A DNA stretch of 64,000 nt from Bin55 sp965205965 (GCA_965205965.1 CBDBHT010000004.1:1-64000); one strand, 5' to 3'; positions 48,051-59,049 are shown, counted from the first letter of the stretch. Numbers and translations: made by a program. The notes: generated from the sequence alone by a model not told the origin.

Positions 48051-48991
48051 AATTAAAAGTCGCTGTTATTGCAGGGGGCAGATCTGCCGAAGCGGCTATT
48101 TCGCGTACCTCGGCGTCACAGGTTGTTGATGCGCTGCAAGAAAAACACGATGTCGAATTTTGGGAATTCGATAACACTCTGCATGTTCGTCTATGTGAAA
48201 GCATGCCCGATGTTATTTTCCCCGTCCTTCACGGCCCACCTGGCGAAGATGGCACTATTCAGGGACTATTTGAAATACTGGGATTGCCGTACATTGGAAG
48301 CACCGTTCACGGGTCCGCAGTATCAATGAACAAACATGTAGCCAAACTCCTCTTCGGTGCGGCAGGATTACCGACGGCGGACAGTCTTCTAATTAGTACG
48401 CAAGATGATCAAGCAGCATGCATGCAAATTCGAGAACGGTTTGGAGAGAGAGTTGTATTCAAACCGCTTAATCAAGGTTCCGCGTTAGGTATCACGCCAC
48501 TTCCCAACGGGGGAAACTTGTTGTGCGCTCTGCAAGAAGCGAGAAAGTACAGCACTCAGCTACTCATCGAACCTTTCATCCACGGTAAGGAAATCACAGT
48601 CGGCATACTTGATCTTTTTGATACACCAATTACGGCTTTTCCAGTTACTGAAATAGTTGTTGCAACTGGTGAGTGGTACAACTACGAAAACCGATATGCG
48701 AGCGGAAAAAGTGAACACATTATTCCTCCAGACTTCCCTAAGCAGGTGCTTAATACACTCCAACAGATCGCAATTGATGCACATGTAACATTAGGCTTGA
48801 GAGATCTGTCTCGTGCCGATTTTATTGTCACTTCAGATCACAGCATCTACTTACTGGAAGTCAACAGCATGCCTGGAATGACACCGACAAGCCTGTATCC
48901 TGATGGTGCCAAAGCAGCGGGTATTGAATTCTCAGATTTGATCTCCCAGTTTGTTGACAGTGCTTACCGTCGAGGCACCTCTACCAATTAA
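48047..48991 (+). CDS. ddl: D-alanine--D-alanine ligase
   Basis: Ddl joins two D-alanines for peptidoglycan. The 314-residue ATP-grasp protein has the N-terminal VAVIAGGRSAEAAISRTSA, the PVLHGPPGEDGTIQGLFEIL block, FKPLNQGSALGIT and LLEVNSMPGMTPTSL with the metal-binding Glu and Asn. It starts at a GTG overlapping the S9 gene by four bases. It stands outside the mra/mur cluster. Confidence 0.92.
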   Translation: MKLKVAVIAGGRSAEAAISRTSASQVVDALQEKHDVEFWEFDNTLHVRLCESMPDVIFPVLHGPPGEDGTIQGLFEILGLPYIGSTVHGSAVSMNKHVAKLLFGAAGLPTADSLLISTQDDQAACMQIRERFGERVVFKPLNQGSALGITPLPNGGNLLCALQEARKYSTQLLIEPFIHGKEITVGILDLFDTPITAFPVTEIVVATGEWYNYENRYASGKSEHIIPPDFPKQVLNTLQQIAIDAHVTLGLRDLSRADFIVTSDHSIYLLEVNSMPGMTPTSLYPDGAKAAGIEFSDLISQFVDSAYRRGTSTN

Positions 48992-49054
48992 ACTGATAGG
49001 CTGTATGTTTGCTCACTGTAAAGCTGAATATGGTACAAGTTTTTGTCTTTCTTA

Positions 49055-49203
49055 GCAGTCTGAGTTGCAGAAAATTTTTGGTGTATTTTTCAGGACGGGT
49101 TTTTCTTAAACATCTTAAAGTTGAAATGATATACCTCATAAATACATATGTTAGAGGTTTCATCCTACTAAGAGCATCTCTATGTTTCTACGGTGCAGAC
49201 TGC
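49055..49203. repeat. MITE-like element, copy 2 (149 bp)
   Basis: The reverse complement aligns with 38726-38875 along its whole length. The right inverted repeat GCAGTCTGCACCGTAGAAA (complement) is good; the left one is degraded. It is flanked by TA on both sides (49053-49054 and 49204-49205), suggesting mobilisation by an IS630/Tc1-type enzyme. Confidence 0.78.
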
Positions 49204-49214
49204 TAGAGCAGATT

Positions 49215-49440
49215 TTCCATTTCGGGATCACCCAAAGTTGTCAAACAACTGCACATGGTGAACTCGCAACATCACGCCCAGCAGGTACGGACGCCGACCG
49301 CGGTCCGACTTCGGATAAAACGGCTCGGCCCACTACTCAAGCCGTTCCCAAGGAAGTTAGCTGATTCATCCTCTCCAGAAAAATCTTGCGCCGCGTGCGC
49401 CGCTTCTTCAGGTCGTGTTCCAGTTCCACAAAAGTGATCT
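49215..49440 (-). pseudogene. IS5-type transposase, N-terminal fragment
   Basis: The minus strand, starting near 49440, gives ITFVELEHDLKKRRTRRKIF and LERMNQL, then SDRGRRPYLLGVMLRVHH-like sequence in broken frames. This is the N-terminal pattern of IS5-family transposases. No ends are seen and the rest is missing. Confidence 0.55.
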
Positions 49441-49515
49441 ACCCCATAGCCGGTACACCCGATTTCTGATCGTTCCGCAGATAATACTAGAATCGACTTA
49501 TTCAGACCTCCCCTA

Positions 49516-49752
49516 ATGAAAGAACTCGTGCTTTACATAACCGAATCATGCGAACTTTGTGATGTGGCATTGGAGATGTTGCTAAACATGGAAGAATTAA
49601 CTGGGTATCGACTGGGTACGATAGATGTTGCAATATCGGAGCAACTTATAAATGAATTTGGTGAATATATACCAGTATTAAAATCTGGAGCTACATTTTT
49701 GAAGTGGCCCTTTAGCACTTCGGACGTCATGTACTTAATCGATTCTAAATAA
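49516..49752 (+). CDS. glutaredoxin-like protein (DUF836)
   Basis: The 78-residue protein begins with a strand and a CxxC redox motif (YITESCELCDVALEML), then EYIPVLKSG with the cis-proline, the small thioredoxin-fold pattern of DUF836. It probably works as a thiol oxidoreductase. It overlaps the 3' end of the convergent tatD. Confidence 0.8.
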   Translation: MKELVLYITESCELCDVALEMLLNMEELTGYRLGTIDVAISEQLINEFGEYIPVLKSGATFLKWPFSTSDVMYLIDSK

Positions 49753-50529
49753 TCGCTTTGCATTTGCCGTAGTGGCTTCCTGAAGTTCGTCAAAGTCGCA
49801 GCCCGTAGTTTCGCTGATTTTTTGCAATACGAACCGGAGGTATGAGGGTTCGTTTCTACGTGATTGAGGCTTTGGTTGAATGGTGCGGGGTAACAAATAT
49901 GGCGAGTCTGTTTCAACGAGCAGCCTATCGATTGGAATCTTCCGAGCGATTTGCTGAAGTTCTAGCCCGCGTCGATCGTCGCAAATCCATCCTGTTATAC
50001 CAATGTAGCAACCTAGCTGAACGAACTGATTGAGTTCACTTTCGCTGCCAGTAAAACAGTGGACAACTGATGGTACATCTTTAAACTCCCGAAGCAATCG
50101 GTATGTATCTCCCTTGGAATCACGATCATGGACGAATACCGGCATTGTGAGCTCTCGAGCAAGTTCGAGTTGCTGTTGAAATATTTGCTTTTGTGTTTTT
50201 CTTTCGGAAAAGTTTCTAAAATAGTCTAGACCCGTTTCGCCAATTGCTACTACAACGTCGGCATTGGAAATCAAGCGCAGTTGGTTTATCCAACCGGCCT
50301 CGACGTCATCTGCATGGTGTGGGTGTACCCCAGAAGTAGCGTAGAGAAATCCTCTTGAATGTTTCGCCAATGTCACGGCACGTCGACTTGCTTTTACTGA
50401 GGTGCCAGTAATGATGATTTTTGTAACTCCGGAATCGCGTGCTCGATTTAAAACGAGGTCAAGATCCTTGCTGAAAGATTTGTCAGTTAGGTTTGCACCG
50501 ATATCTATCATCCGAATTTGACTATGCAA
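49735..50529 (-). CDS. tatD: TatD family metal-dependent hydrolase
   Basis: TatD is a 3'-5' DNA exonuclease implicated in repair of oxidised DNA. The 264-residue TIM-barrel protein has MIDIGANLTDKSFSKDL near its start, SGVHPHHADD, IGETGLDYFRNFSER, PVFVHDRDS, VVHCFTGSESEL and VETDSPYLLPR, which cover the metal ligands. ATG 50511 is an alternative start nearer the family norm. Confidence 0.94.
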   Translation of the reverse strand: MHSQIRMIDIGANLTDKSFSKDLDLVLNRARDSGVTKIIITGTSVKASRRAVTLAKHSRGFLYATSGVHPHHADDVEAGWINQLRLISNADVVVAIGETGLDYFRNFSERKTQKQIFQQQLELARELTMPVFVHDRDSKGDTYRLLREFKDVPSVVHCFTGSESELNQFVQLGCYIGITGWICDDRRGLELQQIARKIPIDRLLVETDSPYLLPRTIQPKPQSRRNEPSYLRFVLQKISETTGCDFDELQEATTANAKRLFRID

Positions 50530-50536
50530 AGATAAT

Positions 50537-52450
50537 CTAAGGAATAGATTGCTCGTGAGGTGCTATGAAGGGCGTATTTGAAAGGCCTAATAGTGAGTTA
50601 TATACTTGGCTGAATGCAAGGACACTTTTGATATAACTACGTGTCTCACGATAGGTAATCCGTTCTATCCATGCGAGGGAATCCATTCCGCTTGCGTTTT
50701 TTAGCCATCTATCAGCATTAGAAGCACCAGCGTTATATGCGGCGGCTACAATAATTCTATGGTTGTCGTATTTCTTCATAAGCTCGGCTAGATGGTGTGA
50801 ACCTAAGCGGATGCTGACTTCTGGGTCTAGAAGTGTTTGTGCTGTGGGGGTAGGGTCACCGATTCTTCTAGCGGTGTGTTTGGCAGTGTTCAGTATTAAT
50901 TGCATAACACCGCGGGCAGACGCTGTTGATACAGCTCTCTCGTTGAATGCGCTTTCCTGTCTCGAAATTGCAAAGAGCAACGAAACAGGAAGATTAGTCA
51001 CATCAGCATACTTCTGGTAGATATGATTGAAGGGTCTAGGAAAGCGCACTTCAAGCGCATCTAACAAGCCTGCGTCACCCGCATGGAATATTGCTTGCTC
51101 ATACCAACCGGCTTGATGAAGTTCAATTACAAGGCGTTTCAAATATACATCGGGAACTTTGTATTTAATCCAATTTATTTCGCGTCGGGCGTTGGTGAGA
51201 TCATTGATTGCGTACAGTTCGAATATACGAGCGATTCGTACGTCGTTTATAAATTGCTTTTCAATGGCTTCGTCTACGATCGTAGTTTGTAGATTCATGG
51301 ATGGTTCGATCCCTAAGGCATGGGCTGCAGCAAAGCCGTAGTATGTTCGTAACTTGGCTAGTTTGGTGAGTGAATCCATAGCATTTTCACGCTTTAAAAG
51401 CATACCAACTCGACCATGCCAATACTGCCATCTAAACTCATCTCGTTGGTCTTTCGTTAGGGTCTGGATCCAATCCATTGCTGATTGCCACTTGCTAGCA
51501 GAAATCGCTGCGATCGCAATTTGCTCTCTATCACTTTGCAGGTATTCATTTTTTACCGTACTACTTATATGTTCGCTGAATACGCGGACAGCGGCAATCT
51601 TCCCGTCCATTTCGTTTTTTTCATGCTCCGAAAAACTGAATTTGGTACGGTATTTTTGCCAAGCAGAGTGAGCCAAATCTGCGTTGCCGCGACTCCTCAA
51701 TAATCTGCTGAGTCCGTGTAAGACGGCCTTTCTACCCCAGCGATCATCGCGATATCGCGTCGTTTTTAATACTAGCTCGGGTTGACGATGTGTGTCATAG
51801 AGTAAACTAGCGCGAGATCTATTGCCATCTTTGAATAATTGCAGTAAGTATTTTGCTAGTACGAGAGAATTATTTTGCAATGCAAGGTCGAAACGCTCTT
51901 CTACATATTTTTCGGTAATTCTTCCTTGCGTAATCCATGCATTAAAAATAGGATCGCAAACTTCAGGCTGAGATCTGCCAACAATCCACAGTTTTGGCAC
52001 TCTGTCAAGTGCGTCTTGCTTTCGTCCAGTTGCGTAGAGTCCTCGAAGGTAGTAACACTGCATTGATAGATCTTCATGCCTTTCGTAATAGTCAATGAAT
52101 CGCGTCCATCTGCCGAGTTCTGCTTGACGCCGAAGCCAACGCGAAAAGTACTTTTCACCAAATCTTGAGTTTGCCCATTTCTTCCTTATTGCGATAGCTG
52201 CGTTCGGCTTGGTAGACGATATAAATCGAAGTTCATCGTAATAATCGAGGTATATCGAAAGCGAATATTCGTTGAGTTGTTCTTTGATCTTCCGAAATGT
52301 AGAGATATTGCCGTGTTCATAAGCCTTGACTGCCTGCTTGAATAATTCGCGTTCTTCTGCCCAATTAGCAGTTGGATACGTGTTGCATAAAACTGATACT
52401 GAGGAAAACGCAATACAGGACCATAAAAGTCCCAGACAAAATCTAGTCAT
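50537..52450 (-). CDS. slt: soluble lytic murein transglycosylase
   Basis: Slt cleaves glycan strands in peptidoglycan in the periplasm. The 637-residue protein has a signal peptide (LLWSCIAFSSVSVLC), a long helical superhelix of repeats and a C-terminal lysozyme-like domain with the catalytic Glu in LLFAISRQESAFNERAVS. ASARGVMQLILNTAKHTARR and AAYNAGASNADRWL follow. Length is normal. It is followed closely by tatD. Confidence 0.93.
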   Translation of the reverse strand: MTRFCLGLLWSCIAFSSVSVLCNTYPTANWAEERELFKQAVKAYEHGNISTFRKIKEQLNEYSLSIYLDYYDELRFISSTKPNAAIAIRKKWANSRFGEKYFSRWLRRQAELGRWTRFIDYYERHEDLSMQCYYLRGLYATGRKQDALDRVPKLWIVGRSQPEVCDPIFNAWITQGRITEKYVEERFDLALQNNSLVLAKYLLQLFKDGNRSRASLLYDTHRQPELVLKTTRYRDDRWGRKAVLHGLSRLLRSRGNADLAHSAWQKYRTKFSFSEHEKNEMDGKIAAVRVFSEHISSTVKNEYLQSDREQIAIAAISASKWQSAMDWIQTLTKDQRDEFRWQYWHGRVGMLLKRENAMDSLTKLAKLRTYYGFAAAHALGIEPSMNLQTTIVDEAIEKQFINDVRIARIFELYAINDLTNARREINWIKYKVPDVYLKRLVIELHQAGWYEQAIFHAGDAGLLDALEVRFPRPFNHIYQKYADVTNLPVSLLFAISRQESAFNERAVSTASARGVMQLILNTAKHTARRIGDPTPTAQTLLDPEVSIRLGSHHLAELMKKYDNHRIIVAAAYNAGASNADRWLKNASGMDSLAWIERITYRETRSYIKSVLAFSQVYNSLLGLSNTPFIAPHEQSIP

Positions 52451-52479
52451 GTTGCTATGGCTTGTATCGATCGAGATAT

Positions 52480-52911
52480 TTAGCCTACGCGAACTGCGAG
52501 CACGTCACACGTTGCTCCGTGTAAGATCCCGTTAACAGTCGATCCAAGTAATAACGATAGCCCGTGGCGACCATGGCTTCCTACAACGATAACATCCGCA
52601 TTTGATGATTCAGCAACATGGCGTATTTCTGACTCCGTACGACCGAAAACGAGATGTTGGCGATCTTTAGGTATACCGATACTAGCCGAAAATTCTGCCA
52701 AATGAGATTTAGCTTGTTCATGGATTGAGTCTTGTACCGTTGTAAGGTCCATTGGGATATCGCTTCCGTAGGCAAGGCTCAGAGGTTCTATGACATGTAC
52801 CACATGCAATTCAGCATTAGATCGTTCCGCGATTGAGCGGGCGCGGTCGGCAACCTGACGGCATTCTTCAGTCAGGTCTACTGCTAGAAGCACACGTGAG
52901 TAGCCCCTCAT
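52480..52911 (-). CDS. uspA: universal stress protein A family
   Basis: The 143-residue protein starts MRGYSRVLLAVDLTEECRQV and has the ATP-binding glycine motif IVVGSHGRHGLSLLLGSTVN. ATG 52911 is preferred, as it has a GAGGGGGC ribosome-binding site and the usual N-terminus; 52947 would add 12 residues. Confidence 0.9.
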   Translation of the reverse strand: MRGYSRVLLAVDLTEECRQVADRARSIAERSNAELHVVHVIEPLSLAYGSDIPMDLTTVQDSIHEQAKSHLAEFSASIGIPKDRQHLVFGRTESEIRHVAESSNADVIVVGSHGRHGLSLLLGSTVNGILHGATCDVLAVRVG

Positions 52912-52947
52912 GATGCCCCCTCTGGTGAACTGATGCAAACAATACAA

Positions 52948-53291
52948 TAGAGACTGGCTTGCTTCAATAAGAACGTGCCAGAAATTACCGGCGAGCGATA
53001 GCCTTTTGATTTAGTTTGAATGCTACGTTTCAATTCTAAATCAATCTTTTTCTGAATGCCATTGTTCGATCTATTCATGGTTACCGTGAAGTCTCTATTC
53101 GGAATATGATCTATAAATGCGTCAGCATTCCTCAATTTATGAAAGGCCTAATCAGCGATTGTTCATAAGCTTATACGATTAATATCTGCTAAGAATTTTC
53201 GGAAAACGGGTGCCTAGGCCGCCCAGCTTCCGCCAATGCCTCCTTTCGAGAGAAGCAGAAATTACTGTCTCGTCTTAAGGGTAAGGATAAC
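52948..53291. other. intergenic region
   Basis: About 340 bp without a gene; an open frame at 52908-53135 on the minus strand overlaps uspA and has no motif. It probably holds the uspA promoter. Confidence 0.5.
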
Positions 53292-53648
53292 TTAAGGGCA
53301 AGGTGACAATCCTGCGTAGTAAGCAGCCAAATCGGCAGCATCCTGATCCGAAAGGTTGTTGACGAATGGCTGCATCGTAGCTTCCGCTCTGGCACCATCG
53401 CGAAATGCAATAATTTGATTAAACAAATATTGTTCGTGCTGGCCAGCAAGATTCGGCCATAAAGCATTGATGGAGATGCCTTGAGTTCCATGGCACGCCG
53501 CACATAGCTGTGCTTTTGCTTTGCCTGCTTTAGCATCTCCTTTTAAGGTAGGTTGTGCGGATGTTTTATCACCGCTAAATGGTAGTGTTAAGCTGGCAAC
53601 ACACAGCAAGCTAAATATACCGATTCGAGACCACCTCAGCTGCTTCAT
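53292..53648 (-). CDS. class I cytochrome c (periplasmic)
   Basis: The 118-residue protein has a signal peptide (IFSLLCVASLTLPFSG), one haem-binding CAACH and an axial Met in EATMQPFVNNLSDQDAADLA, followed by the family end AAYYAGL. It resembles c4/c553-type carriers. Next to norB and norC, it may pass electrons to nitric oxide reductase or an oxidase. Confidence 0.88.
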   Translation of the reverse strand: MKQLRWSRIGIFSLLCVASLTLPFSGDKTSAQPTLKGDAKAGKAKAQLCAACHGTQGISINALWPNLAGQHEQYLFNQIIAFRDGARAEATMQPFVNNLSDQDAADLAAYYAGLSPCP

Positions 53649-53701
53649 CTCAAGGTCCTGATTTGTTTACATATAAGGATTAACTGGACTCGCAATGTGG
53701 T

Positions 53702-55198
53702 TTAGCTCACTGCAGCTTCTGTCAGCCCGTCCTTAGCACTCGCACTTGGCACTTCATCTGTTCCGCGTTCAATTGTCATGATAGGTCGAGTTTCGTGTGC
53801 ACCGATGCGTAGGAAATCCTAAATCAGTAGTAGCACACCATATAGTCATCAATATACCGAAGACCAAGCACCACCACATAGCCTGAATAAACCACGGTTG
53901 ATTTTGTGCTTCGAAGAACGCACTCCATGTGGACCCGCCAGCAGCCCGTTCGATAAATGCTTGTTCGTATCCCGCAATAAGTAAGGCAATCGTCATACCG
54001 AGCATTCCTACATGTGTAAGCAACAATGAGCCTTTCCATTTCCAACCGTTATCGGCTAGTCCTCCAGACATCCAAACGTCGCCTCTGTAGCTTCTGAACC
54101 GCCAAGTATACAAATGCAACTATGATCGTTACGTATGCGCCAAAAAATGCTAAATGACCGTGAGAAGATGCCCACTGGGTCCCATGTGTATAGAGGTTGA
54201 TTTGAGGAAGGGTTTGCATGAACCCCCAAACACCTGCACCTAAGAAGTTGCCGAAGGCATGGGCAATCAACCATGCAAGTGCTGGATGGTTATTGGAACG
54301 GAAAGAGTATCGTCCGGCATCGTAGACTGCATGTACGACCATCGCTACCAGTGGTACTGGTTCCAGTGCGGAAAAGAAGCCCCCGATACCGAGCCAGTAT
54401 TCTGGTGTCCCTATCCAAAAGTAATGGTGACCGAGTCCCAGAATTCCAGACCCAAACATGAGAGCAACTTCGATGTAGAGCCAAGTAGTAACGATTCTCC
54501 GGCCAGCATTGAGGGTTTTGATCAGCCCCCAAGCCATAATACATCCGACGAGTACTTCCCAAGTAGCTTCGACCCAAAGATGGATAACCCACCACCAATA
54601 CTGATCAACTGAGAGATCTGTTGTATAGAATGTACCAGCTAGGTATAAACCGGCGAGAGCAATTAGATCCAACACCAGTACACCGGAAATACCACTCCAA
54701 CGTACCGGCAAGAAACGTCCCACCGACGTTGTAGAAAGTGGCGATCATGCAAACGACAATACCAATGTCCGCCCATCGCGGTGCCTCGATATATTCACAC
54801 CCTTCGTTGATCAGCCAGGTAGTTGTTGCATCACCAGGCCCTGTCTGCACCACTAGGAAGACCATGACGACGATTGTTACTGTAAGTGTTAGTATCCAAA
54901 AGGTGACGTTCGCTACGGTGACTCCCACAAGCGGAACACCGGCTTCATCTTCAACTAACCAGAAGATGGATCCGATAAAACCGTAGAGCATCCAAACGAC
55001 CATTGCATTGATATGTACCATGCGGGTAACGTTGAAATCAAGGACCTCAAAAAGAAATTCCGGCATGATGAACTGCAAAGCGGACAACAGCCCAAACAAC
55101 ATCTGTGCGATGAATAAAACCATCGCCACCACAAAGTACTTTACGGCAAGCTGCTGTCCCGCACTCAAATCGGAGTAATTAATGGAACCAAGAGTCAT
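53702..55198 (-). pseudogene. norB: nitric oxide reductase large subunit, frameshifted
   Basis: NorB reduces NO to N2O in the inner membrane. Piece 1 (from 55198) covers the first helices with MVHINAMVVWMLYGFIG. Near 54690 the frame shifts. Piece 2 has WWWVIHLWVEATWEVL, LGLGHHYFWIGTPEYW and ASSHGHLAFFGAYV, the His ligands of haem and FeB. Near 54090 it shifts to GMLGMTIALLIAGYEQAF, and near 53820 probably again to the C-terminus. All key histidines survive, so decay is recent, or the shifts are sequencing or assembly errors. Confidence 0.9.
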
Positions 55199-55761
55199 TG
55201 TGTATCTGTCGTTGTTGATTCATGAATAGGGCCTTCTTGTGGCAGTGGTGTAAAGCGCGCTGGAAAGCCATTAGTATCGATGGCCGAAATCCATTTGAGG
55301 TAAGCAATGACGCCGCGTATTTCGTCGTCAGTTAGTTCGAGATTGGGCATGCGACGGTTAGTTCCAAACGTTCGTGCGTTTGATGGAGGGTCCTTTAGAA
55401 ATAGCGTCATCAGCAATTCACGGGCTTGTTCATTACCCCAGCCAGGGTCAAGCCATGCTTTGGTAAGGTCTGGTGCGTAGTAAGCACCATTGCCTAGTAT
55501 CGTATGACAATTCATACAGTTGCGTGCTTGTACCATGAGTTTTCCGAGATCAACAAGCTCGCGTGCTTTATCTTCCGTCAGTACGTTTCCAAACAACGGC
55601 ACGAGGGCCCCGGTCGTTGGAACCATATGTCCACGTTCATCGTCGTGCTCATATCCAATACGATGATTTATTACTGAGTACGCAGGTACGCGACCAGATT
55701 CCCCTCCCGCTTCGATCGCACTGAGTGAATGGAACGTAAGTAGTATTAAAACGAGTGCCAT
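55195..55761 (-). CDS. norC: nitric oxide reductase cytochrome c subunit
   Basis: The protein has an N-terminal anchor and one haem motif ARNCMNCHTILGNGAYYAPD, with a downstream NRRMPNLELTDDEI block, as in NorC. ATG 55761 lies inside the membrane anchor. The open frame reaches further upstream (SESFWRKCAIFVTAF precedes it) but has no ATG, GTG or TTG there. The start codon may therefore have been lost or be an unusual one (ATT). It overlaps norB by four bases. Confidence 0.82.
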   Translation of the reverse strand: MALVLILLTFHSLSAIEAGGESGRVPAYSVINHRIGYEHDDERGHMVPTTGALVPLFGNVLTEDKARELVDLGKLMVQARNCMNCHTILGNGAYYAPDLTKAWLDPGWGNEQARELLMTLFLKDPPSNARTFGTNRRMPNLELTDDEIRGVIAYLKWISAIDTNGFPARFTPLPQEGPIHESTTTDTQ

Positions 55762-55912
55762 GAATGCCGTGACGAAAATAGCGCATTTGCGCCAAAAACT
55801 TTCGCTCGCCCACCAATCAATACTTTGTTCAGTTGTTATCGAAAGGCACTTTTTTGCGTATATTAGTTGTTTCGATTAAGGGTTGATCAACCGTTTAACA
55901 GCTCAAGTTCGC

Positions 55913-56227
55913 TCATGCACGTGTACCGCCTTTGTGAGTCTCCAAATAAATCTTGGGGCTAAGAAATAGCCAACCAGCAGCGACGAGACCAAGCCACCAA
56001 CCAGACAAATTTAACACAATTGCTAATGCAACAACGCAAGCCAAGAGTATGGAATAGAAGACGTTTGAAGCGATATTTAGCCATCGTTTATGGGTGGACA
56101 ACCCTGGAAGGCGCGATAAAGCAAGAAAAAGTGCGTATCCACCGCCTGAAAGAACAATTGATCCTCCAAGAAGCGTTGCACCGATAACGCCGTGGATGTT
56201 CGTTGCATTTTCCATGGGCGTCTTCAA
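55913..56227 (-). CDS. small three-helix membrane protein upstream of norC
   Basis: The 104-residue protein has about three membrane helices (GATLLGGSIVLSGGGYALFL, SNVFYSILLACVVALAIVL, GWWLGLVAAGWLFL). I do not recognise the family. Position and strand put it ahead of norC, so it may be part of the nitric oxide reductase operon. Confidence 0.6.
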   Translation of the reverse strand: MKTPMENATNIHGVIGATLLGGSIVLSGGGYALFLALSRLPGLSTHKRWLNIASNVFYSILLACVVALAIVLNLSGWWLGLVAAGWLFLSPKIYLETHKGGTRA

Positions 56228-56617
56228 TTTTTATGTGTATTGAAGTTTGGCATTTTTGGACGATAAAACAAAGGCATTATTTAACCAACGACTGCAATGA
56301 GACCAACCAGCCCAATGTATCCATGATACTTAAGTCAGATGCCATGTTAATCCGCGTGGATCCGAAAATGTAATTTCTTCACCTGACCCTATCGTCCACA
56401 CGCTTCGAAGAAGCATACATGAGATTCGATGCGTACGGTCGGCTTCTTTATTTAGCACACTGTAGTAATACGAGCATGATCCATCAATCCCAAAGATGAG
56501 AGATCTACTTTAAGCATTTGCTGTTGAGATGTAGTGATGTATTTTTCATTCTGGCCGGTGGGAAGTGATTGATGCAGCTACCAACATGATTTCGGAACAA
56601 ATAACAATAGTAAATTA
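56228..56617. other. intergenic region
   Basis: AT-rich, about 390 bp, no gene recognised. It lies upstream of the nor cluster on the minus strand and would hold its promoter. An FNR-type or NsrR-type site was looked for but not found convincingly. Confidence 0.45.
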
Positions 56618-56626
56618 TTATGTTTA

Positions 56627-58332
56627 CAGCAATTCCCGCTTCCTGTGAAAAGGTGGAATTAGCGGGGGTTTGAGCGTCTGCGTCTGGTCATTTTTCGCAG
56701 ACTTTGGTGGTCTGGAGCGATGGTTTATGATAGCCGTTTGCGACCCGATCATGGAGGAAAGGATGCCTCGACAAGCGATGCGCAAGCGATTGAATGCTTC
56801 AGGACTGCTGGCATTGAGTCGGCAGTGTTTTGAACAGATTGAAGACGGGACGCCGGTCCGCGCCTATCGTCTGGTCAACTGTTTGATGTCGGCTTTGGCG
56901 ATGTTCGGTCTGAAGTCCCCGTCGTTGCTGCAGTTTGACCGCGAGGTGTGGTTGGATGGGCGGGTTCGGGGTAATCTGCGGCGGCTGTATCAGGTTGGAT
57001 CGGGTGCCGTGCGCCACGCAGATGCGGATGCGTCTGGACCGGGTTCCGGCGAGTGCCTTGCGCCCGGTCTTCCGGCGGCTGTTCCGCGAACTGCAGCGAG
57101 GCAAGGTGCTGAAGCCGTATGCGGTGTACGGCCACCACTATCTGTTGTCGCTGGACGGCACGGGCTTTTTCATCGGGAGCCGTGCGCTGCAAGTACTGCT
57201 GCGAGCGGCGTCACCGCAACGGAACAGTCACCTATCACCATCAGATTCTGGCTGGTGCGATCGTGCATCCGGACTGCCAGACTGTGATCCCGCTGGCACC
57301 GGAACCGATCGTCCGGCAGGACGGTCAGGCGAAGAACGATTGCGGACGCAATGCCTCGAAGCGGTTTCTGGAAGCGTTTCGGCGGGAGCATCCGCATGTG
57401 CAAGTGATCGTGCTGGAGGACGGCCTGGCCTCCAACGGACCGCATCTGGATTTGCTGGAGCGTCTGAACTTGCGGTACCTGATCGGTGCGCGGGAGCACG
57501 ACCATGCGATGCTGTTCCAGCATCTGGAGGGCACTTCGTCGGACTGGTTTGCGGACCCGAGCGAGGAGGGGCGCGCCGTGAATCGCCGGCTGCGGGTGGT
57601 AGAAGACGTCCCGCTCAGTGCGTCCCGGTCCGACCGTCGGGTGACGGTGCTGCAGTGCCGGGAACGCACCCCGAAGCGGGTCCGGAAACCCGAACGCCAA
57701 TGGACCTGGATCACGGATCTGCCGGTGACCCGAGCCGAGGCACCGGCGACCGCACGAATGGCGCGCAGTCGCTGGAAGATCGAAAACGAGACCTTCAACA
57801 CGCTGAAGAACCAGGGGTACGGTCTGGAACACAACTACGGTCACGGTCACCAGTACCTTGCGAATACGCTGGCGACCCTGATGATGCTGGCGTTTCTGAT
57901 GGACCAGATCCAGCAGTTGTGCTGCCCGCGCTTCCAAGCCGCCCAACGTCGGCAGGGCAGTTATGCATCCCTGTGGGAAAAGATGCGCGGTGCGATCTGG
58001 CTCCTGATCCTCCACAGCTGGGAACAGTTGTACGAAGCCCTCGCTGGTGCGGAACCCGACCGCAGTTCCGGACGACCGACCCGATCCTGGTTTCCGCCCG
58101 CCATAGTGCAACGCGTCCTGCGCCTCCTGATCGCGGGAATCCCTCCGAGATCCGTCGACATGCGAACCGGGCATGCCTTGGTCCGCACAAAACACCGCGG
58201 CCCAGCGCAGCCAAAACGTAGCTGGCGCGCGCTGAACAAGGGCCCGAAACGATCCCAACGGATGGAAAACATCCAGGGGCAGCCACTTAAAACTTGCAGG
58301 CACTGCTTTTTCACAGGAAGCGGGAATTGCTG
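56627..58332 (+). mobile_element. DDE insertion sequence, second copy (1706 bp)
   Basis: Same ends as the element at 11538-13239, with a perfect 9-bp duplication TTATGTTTA at 56618-56626 and 58333-58341. It landed just downstream of the unrecognised minus-strand gene. Confidence 0.93.
56727..58104 (+). pseudogene. DDE transposase, second copy, frameshifted
   Basis: Very similar to the intact copy at 11637-13013 but with an inserted T near 56993 (YQVGSG instead of YQVDRV) and a shift near 57165 (GFFIGS instead of GFFASG). The downstream frame from 57119 is open through ARSRWKIENETFNTLKNQ. The 3' end also differs, so the original stop is lost. Confidence 0.85.
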
Positions 58333-59049
58333 TTATGTTTACAATGTTTCAACCACGGAAAATCATCCGACTATTTTCATACGCTCACGCTGATATTCTG
58401 CTGTAAGTGATTTGTCCGACCATTCCGCGGCAAGCGCATCGGCTTTTATTAATTCCTTGGAACAGCGATCCCGATTGGATAATCCCGCATGGGCACGTGC
58501 GACCGCGAGTCGGATAAACGCTTCATCTACTGGCTCCTCACCGTTTGCGTTAATCACACCAAGTGCAGAAACCGCATATTCGAGTCCGCGACAGTAATCC
58601 TGTAAACGGTTGTTCACAAGTGACAGTAGATACAATGCTCGCTCTTCATTTACCCAAGTACCGCATTTCTTCCAAAATTTTAGGGATACAGTAGCACAAT
58701 CAACCATGAACTCGTTGTAAAGAAGTGACAAGATTCTCATTATCAAGTAAAGCACTTGCTACATTGTTGTTCGTAGCAGCTATCTGACGGTCTGAGGATC
58801 GAGGGCCGTCCAGACTTGAAGCTAGTCTGTTGACGGCACTGAGAACGACTTGAGCATCGTCGAATCGTTTACTTCCGGCCAACGCGCTTGCCAACAATGA
58901 TTTCTGAATAAGATACGCACTTGCCAGATCCTGGGTTGCACCTAAGCTATCGATTTCCGCTTGCTGCGCGGCCATGTTCGAACCGTCCATATATCGGGCA
59001 ATCGACAGATGGATACCTACCATCTCGATTTTTAAATAATCGGGATTAA

